The position numbers and the translations under genes are program-made. Below are positions 1-64,000 of a stretch of DNA of 64,000 bases, in pieces. Positions within the stretch are counted from its first letter, which is position 1, and each line of letters starts with the position of its first letter. This DNA comes from Amorphochlora amoebiformis (Eukaryota > Cercozoa > Chlorarachniophyceae), in the NCBI GenBank assembly GCA_054601695.1, contig BAAHQB010000021.1, positions 930,001 through 994,000 on the forward strand, written 5' to 3'. The notes under the pieces were generated by a model that was given only the letters and a program-made list of their open reading frames with translations, did no database searches and was not told the DNA's origin.

Positions 1-34
<34 letters not shown>

Positions 35-101
35 CATGTAAAAATATATATTAATACTATATTCATATACTTGTATACATGTATAAATATATATAAATAA
101 A

Positions 102-141
<40 letters not shown>

Positions 142-273
142 AAATATATATGCACATATATGTATCCAGATACTTATATACATGTATAAATATATATAAA
201 TAAAACATACATATATATATATATATAATATATATATACACATATATGTCTGTGTGTAAATCACGTGATTCAA

Positions 274-337
<64 letters not shown>

Positions 338-356
338 CATATATATATATATATAC

Positions 357-411
<55 letters not shown>

Positions 412-462
412 AATATATATATATAATATATATATGTGTTGTTTACATACATGAATGCGCAG

Positions 463-16902
<16,440 letters not shown>

Positions 16903-17346
16903 TCTTAGCAGATACCGACTCCCAAAATTTCTAGCTATCTAGGCGACAAGAACGTACAACCGGTATGAGATATGAATTACCCCAAAAATTGATCTAAGAT
17001 TATATGTAACATTTGTAAGCATCCACAGTATTTAATCTAGATCATACTAGAGGAACTTGAACGTCTAGTCAATTATATATAATTGATAATTACTAGGCAG
17101 TGGTCCAACAGCACCTTACTAGACTCACGCTCGTAGAATAATCTATCTGGAATAGCATATGTTAGATCTAGTAGATACATAAGCTCCGTACTGGAGCTAG
17201 CTTATCCACTGGATATATAGTCTGAATGCACTAGTATACTATCAAATGGTGTGAACTACATGTATCACGGTATGTCATAAAAGTATACTTTATACTAGTA
17301 TGTATATAATCTAGTATAAATATGACCGGTCTACAAATATATATAT

Positions 17347-17390
<44 letters not shown>

Positions 17391-17487
17391 ATAGATAAGA
17401 TATATATACATATATTTCATGATATATCTAGTATATCTAGTATATATATGTATATAACTATATATCATAAAAGTTGATATACTATGT

Positions 17488-17528
<41 letters not shown>

Positions 17529-17571
17529 GTATATATATAAAATATATAAATAATATAAATATATATATATA

Positions 17572-17620
<49 letters not shown>

Positions 17621-17771
17621 GTGTATATACAACCTGAGTATATATATATACATACATACATATACATATATGTATTATATGTATAATACATATCTAGTAT
17701 ATATGTATATGTATACATGTATATATATATATATATATATATGTATACATTATATAATATATATATATATG

Positions 17772-17817
<46 letters not shown>

Positions 17818-17984
17818 CTATATATATATACATATATTATATATATATATATATATTTGATGTATAGATATACTAACATTCGGTGTTTCGGAGATTCAGA
17901 CTGTAGACATAAGTTTCAATTGGCACGATAAGCACACCGCTACTAGACTATAGCTATGAAAGACGTGGACGAACGAGGACATTC
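16903..17984. other. Convergent intergenic region, CTAG-rich then TA-rich
   Basis: Lies between the kinase stop (16902) and the stop of the minus-strand Gln-rich gene (17985). The part 16903-17340 is not microsatellite but holds about a dozen CTAG tetranucleotides (for example tctagatcatactag, agatctagtag). TA, TAC and TATG repeats follow to about 17875, then plain sequence. No ORF with coding character or RNA gene was seen. Confidence 0.6.
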
Positions 17985-20140
17985 CTAGGAGCTTGGCTCA
18001 GCACATAGAAGTTTGATCGCCAGAATCCTCTTCTTCATCTCCTCATGAGCTTGCAAGTCTTGTTCCGCGTCGAATTCAACCTGCATGGGTCTCGGTTAAT
18101 TAGCTTTTGTAAAAGTTATTCAAATTGGTGCTGACCAGCTCAAAAATAGCTTTCAATGAAGTTTCAGCTAAAAAACATATATTCAATCAGGTTTCGATGT
18201 TTGAGGACTCAATTTTTGTTAATCCTACTTACCAAATCTTGCAAGCTCCTTGTTCTTTAGAGAATGATCGTTCTTTGCTTGTGCGAAGTCGACTTCACAT
18301 TTAGTCCGCCTGGAGCTAAGCACTTGAGCACTTAGCAAAGCTTGCTCACTCAGCGTCGCGACTTGCAGCTGTTTATCTCCGATTATCCTCTCCGGTCGCT
18401 CCTGTGCACGATTCGTGCCCACTGATTGTCGCTGAAGATTTTTTCCCATCTGTTGCTGATTCTCCAGCTGCTGAGTCTCTAGCTGCTGATTTGTACGCAT
18501 CTGATTTGTAGGCTGCTGAAGTTTAGCCTCTTGATCATGTTGCCATTGATTTACCCAGAAATTAGTTCGATGCTCCCGTTTTTGCACACTCACTGTCAGC
18601 ACCTGGTTATGCAGGTGGCTATCCAGGCTTGAGAGCGGCTCCTGCCTTCGGGAATCTAATCGATCCTGTAGCAGCTGATTGTCCAGCCTTTGCGATCGCT
18701 CAGTAGCTACCTGATCCTTTTGTCGATCGTCCCACGGGAGTTCCAGTTGTCCCGAATTTGCTCCGTGATCCTGAAGTGGTTGAGTATTCAGCTGCCCCTG
18801 TCGTCGTTGCCTTGCCTGCTGTCCATGCTGCTGCTGACCATCATGCTGCTGAACATCATGCTGCTGACCATCATGCTGCTGACCATCATGCTGCTGACCA
18901 TCATGCTGCTGACCATCATACTGCCGACCATCATGCTGCTGACCATCATGCTCCTGACCATCATGCTGCTGACCATTATGCTGTTGACCATCATCCTGCT
19001 GACGATGCTGCTGCTGTCCATGCTCCTGCTGACGATGCTGCTGCTGACCATGCTCCTGCTGACCATGCTCTTGCTGACCATGCTCCCGTTGACCATGCTC
19101 CTGTCGACCCATTTCCTGCTCCTGTAGACCTTGCTCCTGTTGGATCTGCTTATGTTGACCTCGCTCCTCTTCATCTTGTTTCTGTTCATCGTGCTGTTGA
19201 CCTTGCTCCTGTTGACCGTGCTCCTGTTGACCTTGCTCCTGCGGACCTTGCTTCTGTTGACCGTACATCTGTTGATCTTGTGGCTTAACTTGTCTATCTT
19301 GCAATTGCTCATTCATCCGGTTTATGAGTGACTCCTCGTGCGCCGTGCTGTGATTGGGAATGTTCGTGTATGTTCCTTTTGCTAAAAATAATGATCAATA
19401 TCAAACCTGGACATCCATGGAATCCGGCCCGGAGTAATGCTCGCGTTAAGCGGCGAATTTTGGGCTTGATTTGAATCAACCTCACTAAGAGTTTGCTTCA
19501 TATCGATCCAAAGCGGTCCTTCATCCTGCTGGATTAGCTAAAGTTTGAATCTGAGTGCGCTTTGGATTGGATACCTTACACCTTCTCCAATGAGTCTTCC
19601 TTCGAATTAAGTCGCTTAATGCCTTCACGAGACGCGACTTGCTCGTTACCTCCGCACAGCGGCCGGAGACAGAGGATGCTCTTCTTGTCAAAAAAACCCG
19701 TGCCGAGGAAGAGACCAGAACCCTTGAGATTTTCGTTGGATGATTGATGAGGACTCTGGAGTACGTTGGAGCTTTCATAATCATCCTTAAAGAAAGCCTT
19801 GAAGGTTTCTGGAAGGCTGAATCCAGAAACTACGTTGGAATGAGGGATAGATTCATCCCGCTGAAACTCTTCCAATGGCTCAGTGTTTGAGTCCTGATGA
19901 CATCTCCCTTCAGCGACACGCAGGTTAGATTCTTTTCCCTTCATCGTCTCCTCCTAAATTATCTCGATATGCGTTGACAGACTGTGGATATGTTTCCCGA
20001 CCAGGATGCAGACGAGCGCGGGAGACCGTGTCTTCCACGAAGGTTCCGTTAGCCGAAAAGATTAATATGTAGGACAGTACTTTCGAATTTTTTTTCGGAA
20101 CCCAGGAATATGCGCCTTCGGGTGGGTGCGCGGGTGACAT
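17985..20140 (-). CDS. Glutamine/histidine-rich repeat protein, about 604 aa
   Basis: Not matched to a known family. Exons in transcript order: 20140-20027 (tentative first exon, ATG at 20140), 19953-19582, 19537-19486, 19381-18233, 18167-18136, 18080-17985 (TAG). All phases close (1815 nt). A start at the ATG ending at 19944 is the alternative. The 1149-nt exon carries a tract of QHDGQ and QEHGQ pentapeptides encoded by 15-nt units (about 18826-19270), then Gln-rich helical sequence with LQDR, QLLQDR and QQLETQQLENQQ runs. The first part is ordinary acidic sequence and the C-terminus (VEFDAEQDLQAHEEMKKR) looks like a charged helix. Such tracts are often disordered or coiled-coil and may mediate assembly, but no function can be assigned. 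This gene has short introns without TA arrays, unlike its neighbours. It shares its start region with the methyltransferase gene at 20394. Confidence 0.7.
18826..19270 (-). repeat. 15-nt coding tandem repeat (QHDGQ/QEHGQ)
   Basis: Units of the type tgctgctgaccatca (plus strand) repeat with point changes, keep the reading frame and encode Gln-His-Asp/Glu-Gly-Gln on the minus strand. Because the unit length is a multiple of three, long plus-strand frames (Ala-Asp-His-rich and Leu-rich) also stay open; these are shadows. Confidence 0.85.
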
Positions 20141-20393
20141 TCCGCAGGTCTGTGCGAGGCTGGCGTGGGTTCTCTACGTCGGAACACTCTCCGAATCGTG
20201 TTCCAAAAGGTATTCTAGATCAATTCGAGCAAGTTTTTATCGAATTCAGCTGAACCATGTCACCAGCCGAGCTGACCCTCATACGTTCTCTCAGAGCTGC
20301 TTAGTCGAATCACTCGATTTGCCAAAGGGAAGGAAAGCAAGGTCCTCATACGTTTCTCGTCAGTGTATAATTTGATGCTGAGATTGTACATCA
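20141..20393. promoter_or_regulatory. Divergent 5' region shared by genes 2 and 3
   Basis: About 250 bp of mixed-composition DNA without TA repeats between the presumed start of the minus-strand Gln-rich gene and the ATG of the methyltransferase gene. It holds several TCGAAT/TCGATT-like words (cgaatcgtg, cgaattcag, tcgaatcactcgattt). Its promoter role is inferred from position only. Confidence 0.5.
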
Positions 20394-36271
<15,878 letters not shown>

Positions 36272-36400
36272 TATTTGAATTTTTGGCACACTAAATTATA
36301 ATTTTCAATTGATTATTCATTCAATGGAAAAGCTGGATAAAAACCGAAGCAGGGCTTTGGCCATGGCAATGATCTGAGATTATCTAGATTGCATGTACTC

Positions 36401-36444
<44 letters not shown>

Positions 36445-36486
36445 AGTTCTGTATATATTTAAATATATGTATACTCTTTTATATTG

Positions 36487-36534
<48 letters not shown>

Positions 36535-36801
36535 AATAATATATATATATATATGTATACACATATATACATATATATATATATGTTTATATGTATACGT
36601 ATGTATATAATTTTTTAAATGTATGTACATATAATATATATACATATATATATATATATATGTCGCTGACAGCCACCACGATACAGTTTCTAGAGTATAA
36701 TGTTGCATGTGCGAATACTACATGTTTTCAAATACGGTATCCAAATGTATGTCACAACTTAGTTCCAATGATGTGTGCGTTATACATAAACATAAATAAA
36801 T

Positions 36802-36839
<38 letters not shown>

Positions 36840-37025
36840 AGTACGTATCTAGTATATCATTATGTGTACGTGCATTATGTGTATATATATATAATTATAA
36901 ATCATTGATATGTATATATTCATGTTATAATATATATATATAGATATATGTGTGTGTGTGTGTGTGTGTTTGTATATATTTATATAACATCATATTTAGT
37001 GAGTATAAAATATAATGATTATGAA

Positions 37026-37057
<32 letters not shown>

Positions 37058-37074
37058 GTGTGTATAAAATAAAA

Positions 37075-37125
<51 letters not shown>

Positions 37126-37208
37126 AGATATATATGTATATATATGTATGTGTATATATCATGATACGTATAGATTATGTTTATTTTTGCCATACACATT
37201 ATTGAATG

Positions 37209-37251
<43 letters not shown>

Positions 37252-37276
37252 TAATTAATATATATATATGTGTATA

Positions 37277-37321
<45 letters not shown>

Positions 37322-37503
37322 AATTGTTTTATATACACGTACACATGTATGTATTGGTAAATATTTTCACACCGGTTCATTTCAGCGCGTCCAGTGATAC
37401 TCCAACTGGTACATGCGCAGAATTAAACTGCAAATCTAAACTTCGCGAAGTTAAACATATGCATCCCTCTACCCACCGTGGCCTCACACGAATCTCTTTA
37501 CAC
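36272..37503. other. Convergent intergenic region between genes 3 and 4
   Basis: Holds an AT-rich 3' flank, TA arrays (36400-36660, 36800-37340), and unique-looking blocks at about 36661-36780 and 37370-37503. No exon-like sequence with splice sites was seen. Confidence 0.6.
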
Positions 37504-38180
37504 TTATTTTGGCGTCCACCCTTCAACTTTATCCTGCTTGTAAGTTTTCTCTCCGCGGTGCCAGTGACTTGGCGGCAGATAATTGGCGCTGCTTCCATAA
37601 CGAGATCCAACGTTCTTTAGGTGCTCCTTCTTCCATTGGAACGAAGCACCCGATGCTCCAGCCTACATTGCGTGTAGGATTTAGAAGTAAGAGAGAAGGA
37701 TAAAAGGATAGAGGCAAAAGGGAAGGGGGGAGGGAGAGAGGGAAGAGAAGAGAGCGAAGAGAGAGAAGAGAGATTGACATAGTCGAAATTACGTCTGCGT
37801 GGTCTCATTACCTCATCCTTGGGAAGGCCATCGTGCATATGAGTTAGCCACATATGCCACTCAGCTGGAACTTCGCTGCCGTCCCAGTCGCTCTTGTCTG
37901 CATACTCAACCCAACGGTCACGGCCTTCAAACATGTAAATTACATTGTGCTGGTGCAGTCTAGTTGAACGTAATGGTAAAGTGATAAATTTCTAGATACC
38001 ATGAATGGGGTGATCGGCGGCTTCATAGTAGACATTGCCGAATTTGTCTTTCCCCACGATTTTGCCCTCCTTGTACCAGCCATTCATCATAAGGTAGGTT
38101 CGCATGGTTTCGTAGATCCCATTTGCCTTCCAATGAGAGCGAAAACTTGCAAGTTTCCGTAGAGCGCTCCCGTATGACAT
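37504..38180 (-). CDS. NDUFA12: NADH:ubiquinone oxidoreductase subunit NDUFA12-like (B17.2), 150 aa
   Basis: Exons in transcript order: 38180-38000, 37924-37812, 37662-37504 (TAA); phases close exactly (453 nt). The product has the family order: an N-terminal helix, GKIVGKDKFGNVYYE, the GRDRWVEY motif split across the first intron, VPAEWHMWLTHMHDG, and a basic C-terminal part ending in GWTPK. Its 150 aa matches the usual length of about 145. NDUFA12 is an accessory subunit of mitochondrial complex I at the matrix arm. The introns are short (75 and 149 b), the second CT-rich, with no TA arrays, unlike neighbouring genes. The start was chosen at the first Met before the conserved region; an in-frame Met at 38252 would add 24 residues. 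The gene is divergent from the SpoVS-like gene at 38463. Confidence 0.93.
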
Positions 38181-38462
38181 GGTCCTGGGAATAATTACGA
38201 ATTCATACGTCGAATTTACCGGCGCACACGGTGAATCTAACACGCGAATCACCTCTAGACGGCGTCGCCTCCCTTAGTCGATTACCGACTTTTTTTCGAC
38301 ATATTCCTGCGAACCCCGGGGATTCCTTCAAATCCCTGATGAATGAAAACTGAGAAAATCTCCGGAGATCTCCAATACATCTCCCATGCTCCCCCTCCCT
38401 CGCCACTCCTTCGGACGGGGCTTCCCGGGCGCCCCCGTGCGTTTCTTCGGTATCCTCTCCGC
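38181..38462. promoter_or_regulatory. Divergent 5' region shared by genes 4 and 5
   Basis: About 280 bp without TA repeats between two opposed start codons. Words such as cgattaccga, tcgaattta and a palindromic ctccggag/agatct cluster are visible. An in-frame ATG at 38343 could extend gene 5 into it. Promoter role inferred from position. Confidence 0.5.
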
Positions 38463-45345
<6,883 letters not shown>

Positions 45346-46138
45346 ATAAAAACGTACATAACACTCATTCCTTTCTCTTTTTTGCTTTCTCTCTGTGTGT
45401 AGCATAAAAGAGATACAAAGAGAGACAGAAAGAGAGCATGAGGGAGAGAGAGATTAGAACTTACATTTATTATCTCCTAAAAAACTGCTCTGTTTCGCAG
45501 AAAGAATAATTTCTATTAATATTCTCAAGGGTTTAAAATTTCGCGTTTTCCTCCTCAAGCACTACTTAATACGCAATGTATAACAATTCCACCCACACAT
45601 ATCAATTTATTTCCTTAGTGTACAGTTTAGGTTCTCCCCTAGTAGCTTTTGTATTATTTTTTTACTGTCTATTATATGAAGCATACTACATCTAGTCTTC
45701 CATGGTGTCTGTAAGGTTTAAGGTATAAAAATCTAGTGAACCTCGAGTCAACCGCATGTGCACGTGGCACCTTGAATGAAAGTTGCCCTCAATCTTGTTG
45801 ATCTAGTTTAATTCTTGTAATCTCCATGTTTATATGAATTTATATCAGAATCCACTAGATCTAGTACTAGTAATACTACAACTAGTACAATATTAAAAAC
45901 ACTAGTATAAGTGTATGGTGCAGAATCCGACTAGTACATCCCTTCGGATGATGTATCTAGTACTGTGATATTACCTAGATTACGGTTCAATGTGAACTTG
46001 TGATAAATCTAGTATATATATTATATATATGTATACAAACAAGACAGATATCATGATCTAGATGATGTGTCTATACATATATATGGTATATTCAGTACAT
46101 ATATATACACACACACACATATACACACATAAATATAC

Positions 46139-46187
<49 letters not shown>

Positions 46188-46359
46188 TATAAGCTGGTAT
46201 ACACAAGATGATACAAACATGCCATGATTTTTAATGAAGTTAACCCCACAGCTAGCTACTGACGCAGCATAACTGATAGCGATATCAATCAACTGCAGCA
46301 AACGTCAACGGTCACAACACTTACACAAGATGGTCTATATTACCAGTGCAATGCCTTGG
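45346..46359. other. Convergent intergenic region, CTAG-rich block
   Basis: A CT/GA-rich flank comes first, then about 45640-46080 with roughly a dozen CTAG words (actagatctagtactagtaa and others), then TA arrays and a short unique block before the ABCG stop. It resembles the 16903-17340 region in character. No coding exon was recognised. Confidence 0.6.
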
Positions 46360-59659
<13,300 letters not shown>

Positions 59660-59926
59660 CTCGCAGCGGGAATTAGTAAAATTTGACTTCCAACGGGGAT
59701 GTTTACGCGAAGATCAGTCGTCAATCGGCGGCCAAGGCACTGTAGGGCGCGATTGATTGGAGCGACGCGAGAGGATCGAGCCCACAGTACGCGCTTTATT
59801 CTTTTCTTCATAGACACCGAGGGCGCCGATGTGCATATCTAGAACAAGATATGTAGATATCAAAATCTATCGGCACCAGGAGACCACGGTGCATCCTGAG
59901 ACCTGAGCTAATCGGGCGGGGGACCC
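59660..59926. promoter_or_regulatory. Divergent 5' region shared by genes 6 and 7
   Basis: 267 bp without TA repeats between the ABCG ATG and the bromodomain ATG. It contains gcgcgattgattgg (a CCAAT-type word on the minus strand, ccaatc) and atatctagaacaagatat-like inverted words. Promoter role inferred from position. Confidence 0.5.
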
Positions 59927-60260
59927 ATGTCGGACGGCGAGGAGACTGAGGCAATGAAAATATGCCAGGTAACGTCATGAGAATAGATTCCTCTGATTTT
60001 CCGTCGAGTTTTTGAGAAAATTCGAGTAGGACATCGTCGAGAAGCTGCTGGAGCATCGGCACGCGAAGCGGTTTGAAAAACCTGTGGATTATGTGGGATT
60101 AGGAATCCCGACGTATCCCAGGTCTGCTCGCTAGTCTGAAACTGTCGGGTCTGGTGGATGTCGATTTTCTTTCGAAGTGATGGATTGACTATTTAATGGG
60201 GTTGGGTACTAATTCGGTGTTTGGTAAGATATGTGTGCATGTGTATATGTGTATATGTAA

Positions 60261-60330
<70 letters not shown>

Positions 60331-60331
60331 A

Positions 60332-60404
<73 letters not shown>

Positions 60405-60553
60405 TATATATATATATATATTATATTATATATATATATATATATATGTATATAATATTGATTTAAGTATATGTATTACATATGTTCATACATTTATAAA
60501 CATTTTATAGATATTCTATATGTTACACATATACATATATATATATATATACT

Positions 60554-60615
<62 letters not shown>

Positions 60616-60624
60616 CACATATAC

Positions 60625-60665
<41 letters not shown>

Positions 60666-60681
60666 TATATACATATTTATG

Positions 60682-60732
<51 letters not shown>

Positions 60733-60740
60733 CGTAAATA

Positions 60741-60788
<48 letters not shown>

Positions 60789-60981
60789 TATATTGTATAT
60801 ACTTTTATATAAATAGATATATTTCAAATGAAGGATAATCAAAGAGCCCATGGATCTGGGTACAGTAAAAAAAAGGCTATCCAAAGGATTTTATGGCGAC
60901 CCCGACGCCTTCTGCCGGGTAACTTTTTCCTAAACCCATTATTGTATTATATTTATAAACATACATACATACATACATACA

Positions 60982-61023
<42 letters not shown>

Positions 61024-61273
61024 TATAAGTATTTATATGCATATAATATATATATATATATATACATATATATGTACATACTTTTACGTACCACCTGCAA
61101 TGTATGTAAGTATGTGTGCGCATGTATATATGTACGTATGTATGTATGTACCTCTGAAGTCTGTATTCATATGTATATATGTATGTATACTGGTGAGTAC
61201 ATTTATAAATACATATTATATACACATATATATATACATATATATATATACTGGTGACTACATTTATAAATAC

Positions 61274-61315
<42 letters not shown>

Positions 61316-61382
61316 TACATAATGTGAAAATTACATTATATTAATATATATATATATATATATATATATAATGTAAAAATAT

Positions 61383-61416
<34 letters not shown>

Positions 61417-61505
61417 TACATGTACATACATAAATGTATATATATATATTATACATATATATATATACATATAAGTCATACATTAGAATATATGTATATA
61501 TATAC

Positions 61506-61542
<37 letters not shown>

Positions 61543-61607
61543 TATAAATATATTTTGTATATATACTATTAAATATTCTACATAATATATACATAATATA
61601 TATATAT

Positions 61608-61641
<34 letters not shown>

Positions 61642-61668
61642 TAATTTATATATATGTACTACTTTTAC

Positions 61669-61749
<81 letters not shown>

Positions 61750-62282
61750 TATATGTTTACATATATGTATTTACATATGTGTATATATATGTACATATCA
61801 TATACATAGTGTATATATAATATGTATGATATCTACACCAAAAATGCATCCAGATATAATATATATGTACAAATACATACATACATCTATATTTCTATTT
61901 TTCTATTACATATACTCAATACCCAAGTATCGATTCCTTAGCCAACCTAACCTAAACCCCCCCACCAGCCTAAACCTATGGACAGTCCTAATAGCTAGTT
62001 AAAGAAGATATAAAAGAAATGAGTGAGATAGTGAGAGAGGAAGGAACGTAAGAACCAGAGATGAGGAGAGAGGGCGAGGGATAGGGGGGACACACCCACC
62101 TGGAGGCCCAGGGGCAAGAGGGAGATTTTCCAACATTCTCCCTTCTCACCCTTTTCATCTTTCTCTTCCTCTCTCATTCTCTTTCTCCTCTATAATTAGT
62201 CCGGTTATATTGTCAGACGGTCGGAAAACGGAAGATCAGTGAAAAAGAGGGGCTGTCTGTAAATAACGCCTATTCTTATGCA

Positions 62283-62320
<38 letters not shown>

Positions 62321-62375
62321 TGTATACATATGTGTATAGATATGTATAGATATGTGTGTATATATATATGTATTG

Positions 62376-62417
<42 letters not shown>

Positions 62418-62477
62418 TTATATATGTCTCTCTCTCTCTTTCTCTTATCCTTCTCTTTCTCTCCATTTCTCTCATCC

Positions 62478-62522
<45 letters not shown>

Positions 62523-62765
62523 TCTCTCGCGCCTCTCTCTTGGATAGGACGTGCGGCTTATCTGGAGCAACGCTATGAAGTTTAACAATCCTGGACATCC
62601 TGCTTACGTGGCTGCTGCTGAGATGTCCAGCGTCTTCGAGGGTGTGCTCTTTTGTTTTTCGCATGTTTCTCGCTCTCCTCTCCTTCTGTCTCTGTCTCTC
62701 TCCTCTCTCTGTGTGTGTGCGTGTGTGTTTGTGTGGGTTGTTTACAGATATAATATATACATACG

Positions 62766-62804
<39 letters not shown>

Positions 62805-62822
62805 ATAGGAATAAATGTATGA

Positions 62823-62870
<48 letters not shown>

Positions 62871-62899
62871 CATATATACATTGCCCTACATTACATATC

Positions 62900-62949
<50 letters not shown>

Positions 62950-63464
62950 TAAATACATATCTACATTCCAAACATGCAACCCACACTGCATCCAATACCT
63001 GCACATACGCATACTTCATGAACCAATGACTAAAAGACAGACAGAAATACTTAACTTCCACCCCAACCCGAATCCTAACCCAGAGGTAACCTCAACCCTA
63101 ACCCTACCTATCCTAACCTACTCCCAGATGCATACACAGACATGAAGAAGGAGTCAAAATCTAGAGATAGAGGGGACGAGAAGGTATGTAAGCCTTCAAC
63201 GCGACGAAAGCGTGGGAGATTTCTCGGAATTTTCTCGTATTGCTGTGGGAGTCGAGGTGTATCGGCGAGAACTATGGTGATATATATGTGTATGTATATA
63301 TATATATATATACATACATACATATATAAATATATATATATATAGAGCATATACGTATTAATATATAGGCATATATCTCGTTTCATTATGAAGTATTATA
63401 AATGTATTGTATATTATATGTAAATGCTTTTATATATATACATATATACACACATAAATATATT

Positions 63465-63503
<39 letters not shown>

Positions 63504-63551
63504 ATGTATGTATTACATGTAATATATATTATATATATATTCGTATAGATG

Positions 63552-63590
<39 letters not shown>

Positions 63591-63731
63591 CATGAATAAT
63601 GTACATATGTACATATATATATATATATACAATATGAATATGTATATATGTTTTATTATGTATATATATATATATATATATGTATGTATATATGTATATA
63701 TATACACATATGTACATGTATACATACATGT

Positions 63732-63769
<38 letters not shown>

Positions 63770-63778
63770 TATATTTAT

Positions 63779-63810
<32 letters not shown>

Positions 63811-63933
63811 GACATGCATATTTTTCCACAAATATGTACATATACTTAGAACATACATGAATATGTATACTTATACATATCAATATATCTACAGGGCTCA
63901 TCATGGGAATACGGGGCGATATCAACAATAGGA
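59927..63933 (+). CDS. Bromodomain protein, 3'-partial
   Basis: Exons: 59927-59968 (ATG), 60030-60121, 60834-60918, 62548-62641, 63128-63183, 63895-63933, all in phase (136 codons); the gene runs off the window. Residues about 15-104 form a whole bromodomain: helix [21 protein letters not shown], the ZA loop with [20 protein letters not shown], helix [15 protein letters not shown], where N86 in MKFN is the expected acetyl-lysine-binding Asn, and [12 protein letters not shown]. The sequence resembles BET/GTE-type bromodomains, which read acetylated histones in chromatin; further domains would lie beyond the window. After the domain come charged residues ([14 protein letters not shown]). The last donor (gtacct) is followed directly by a CCCTAA array. 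The large intron before exon 62548 ends in a long CT tract that serves as polypyrimidine tract. Confidence 0.92.
61187..61281 (+). repeat. Tandem duplication of a 35-bp intron block
   Basis: The words atactggtga(g/c)tacatttat then aaatacatattatata occur at about 61187-61222 and 61246-61281 in a bromodomain-gene intron, separated by TA repeat. Confidence 0.85.
62428..62540 (+). repeat. (CT)n tract before acceptor 62547
   Basis: About 110 bp of CT-rich sequence ends at the acceptor of the bromodomain exon. Comparable CT tracts precede plus-strand acceptors at 1949, 14655, 24340 and 25969, consistent with expanded polypyrimidine tracts. Confidence 0.85.
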
Positions 63934-63940
63934 GTACCTA

Positions 63941-64000
63941 GCCCAACCCTAACCCTAACCCTAACCCTAACCCTTACCCTAACCCTAACCCTAACCCTAA
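63941..64000 (+). repeat. CCCTAA array at the right edge
   Basis: About ten CCCTAA units reach the end of the window, directly after the donor at 63934. The C-rich strand is the wrong strand for a right-hand chromosome end, so I read this as an intronic array. Confidence 0.9.

Noticed and set aside
18690-19288. Plus-strand frames rich in Ala-Asp-His and in Leu opposite the Gln-rich gene
   Set aside because: A 15-nt repeat keeps all frames open. The minus-strand frame is longer, spliced at both ends in phase, and preferred.
63941-64000. Chromosome end (telomere) at the right edge
   Set aside because: A right-hand end would read TTAGGG on the plus strand, but this reads CCCTAA and follows directly after a donor of a gene that is not finished.

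Overview
This is nuclear DNA of a eukaryote, most likely a protist or alga. Seven genes can be read. Six are broken into many short exons of about 24-180 nt (longest 364 and 1149 nt), joined at GT-AG introns; the seventh has three. Most introns and the convergent gene ends are filled with (TA)n microsatellite, with GT, GA/CT, AAT/ATT and telomere-type TTAGGG/CCCTAA repeats. The long Tyr/Ile open frames across the window are translated TA tracts, not genes. A complex I subunit and a mitoribosome-type methyltransferase point to an organism with aerobic mitochondria. I cannot name the lineage from sequence alone.

Layout: (1) 463-16902, plus strand, protein kinase, probably 5'-partial. (2) 17985-20140, minus, Gln/His-rich repeat protein. 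(3) 20394-36271, plus, Rsm22/METTL17-type methyltransferase. (4) 37504-38180, minus, NDUFA12-like complex I subunit, three exons. (5) 38463-45345, plus, protein with two SpoVS-like domains, normally a bacterial sporulation/Alba-like fold. (6) 46360-59659, minus, ABCG half-transporter, 24 exons, 715 aa. (7) 59927 to the right edge, plus, bromodomain protein, 3'-partial. Strands alternate strictly, so the genes form divergent pairs (2/3, 4/5, 6/7) over about 250-280 bp of TA-free DNA and convergent pairs (1/2, 3/4, 5/6) over about 1 kb of TA-rich DNA.

Exon chains were built by hand from splice sites and reading phase. Genes 2, 4, 5 and 6 and the bromodomain part of gene 7 close in one frame from ATG onward. 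Genes 1 and 3 each have one exon junction whose phase I could not reconcile.

The most unusual signal is that many exons sit beside partial, decayed copies of their own edge together with the splice site and the start of the intron. At least nine such loci occur in five different gene regions, one with five donor-side copies in tandem. This suggests that introns here grow or slide by repeated local duplication of exon/intron boundaries followed by TA expansion. A second pattern is telomere-type repeats inside introns, often G-rich next to donors and C-rich next to acceptors.
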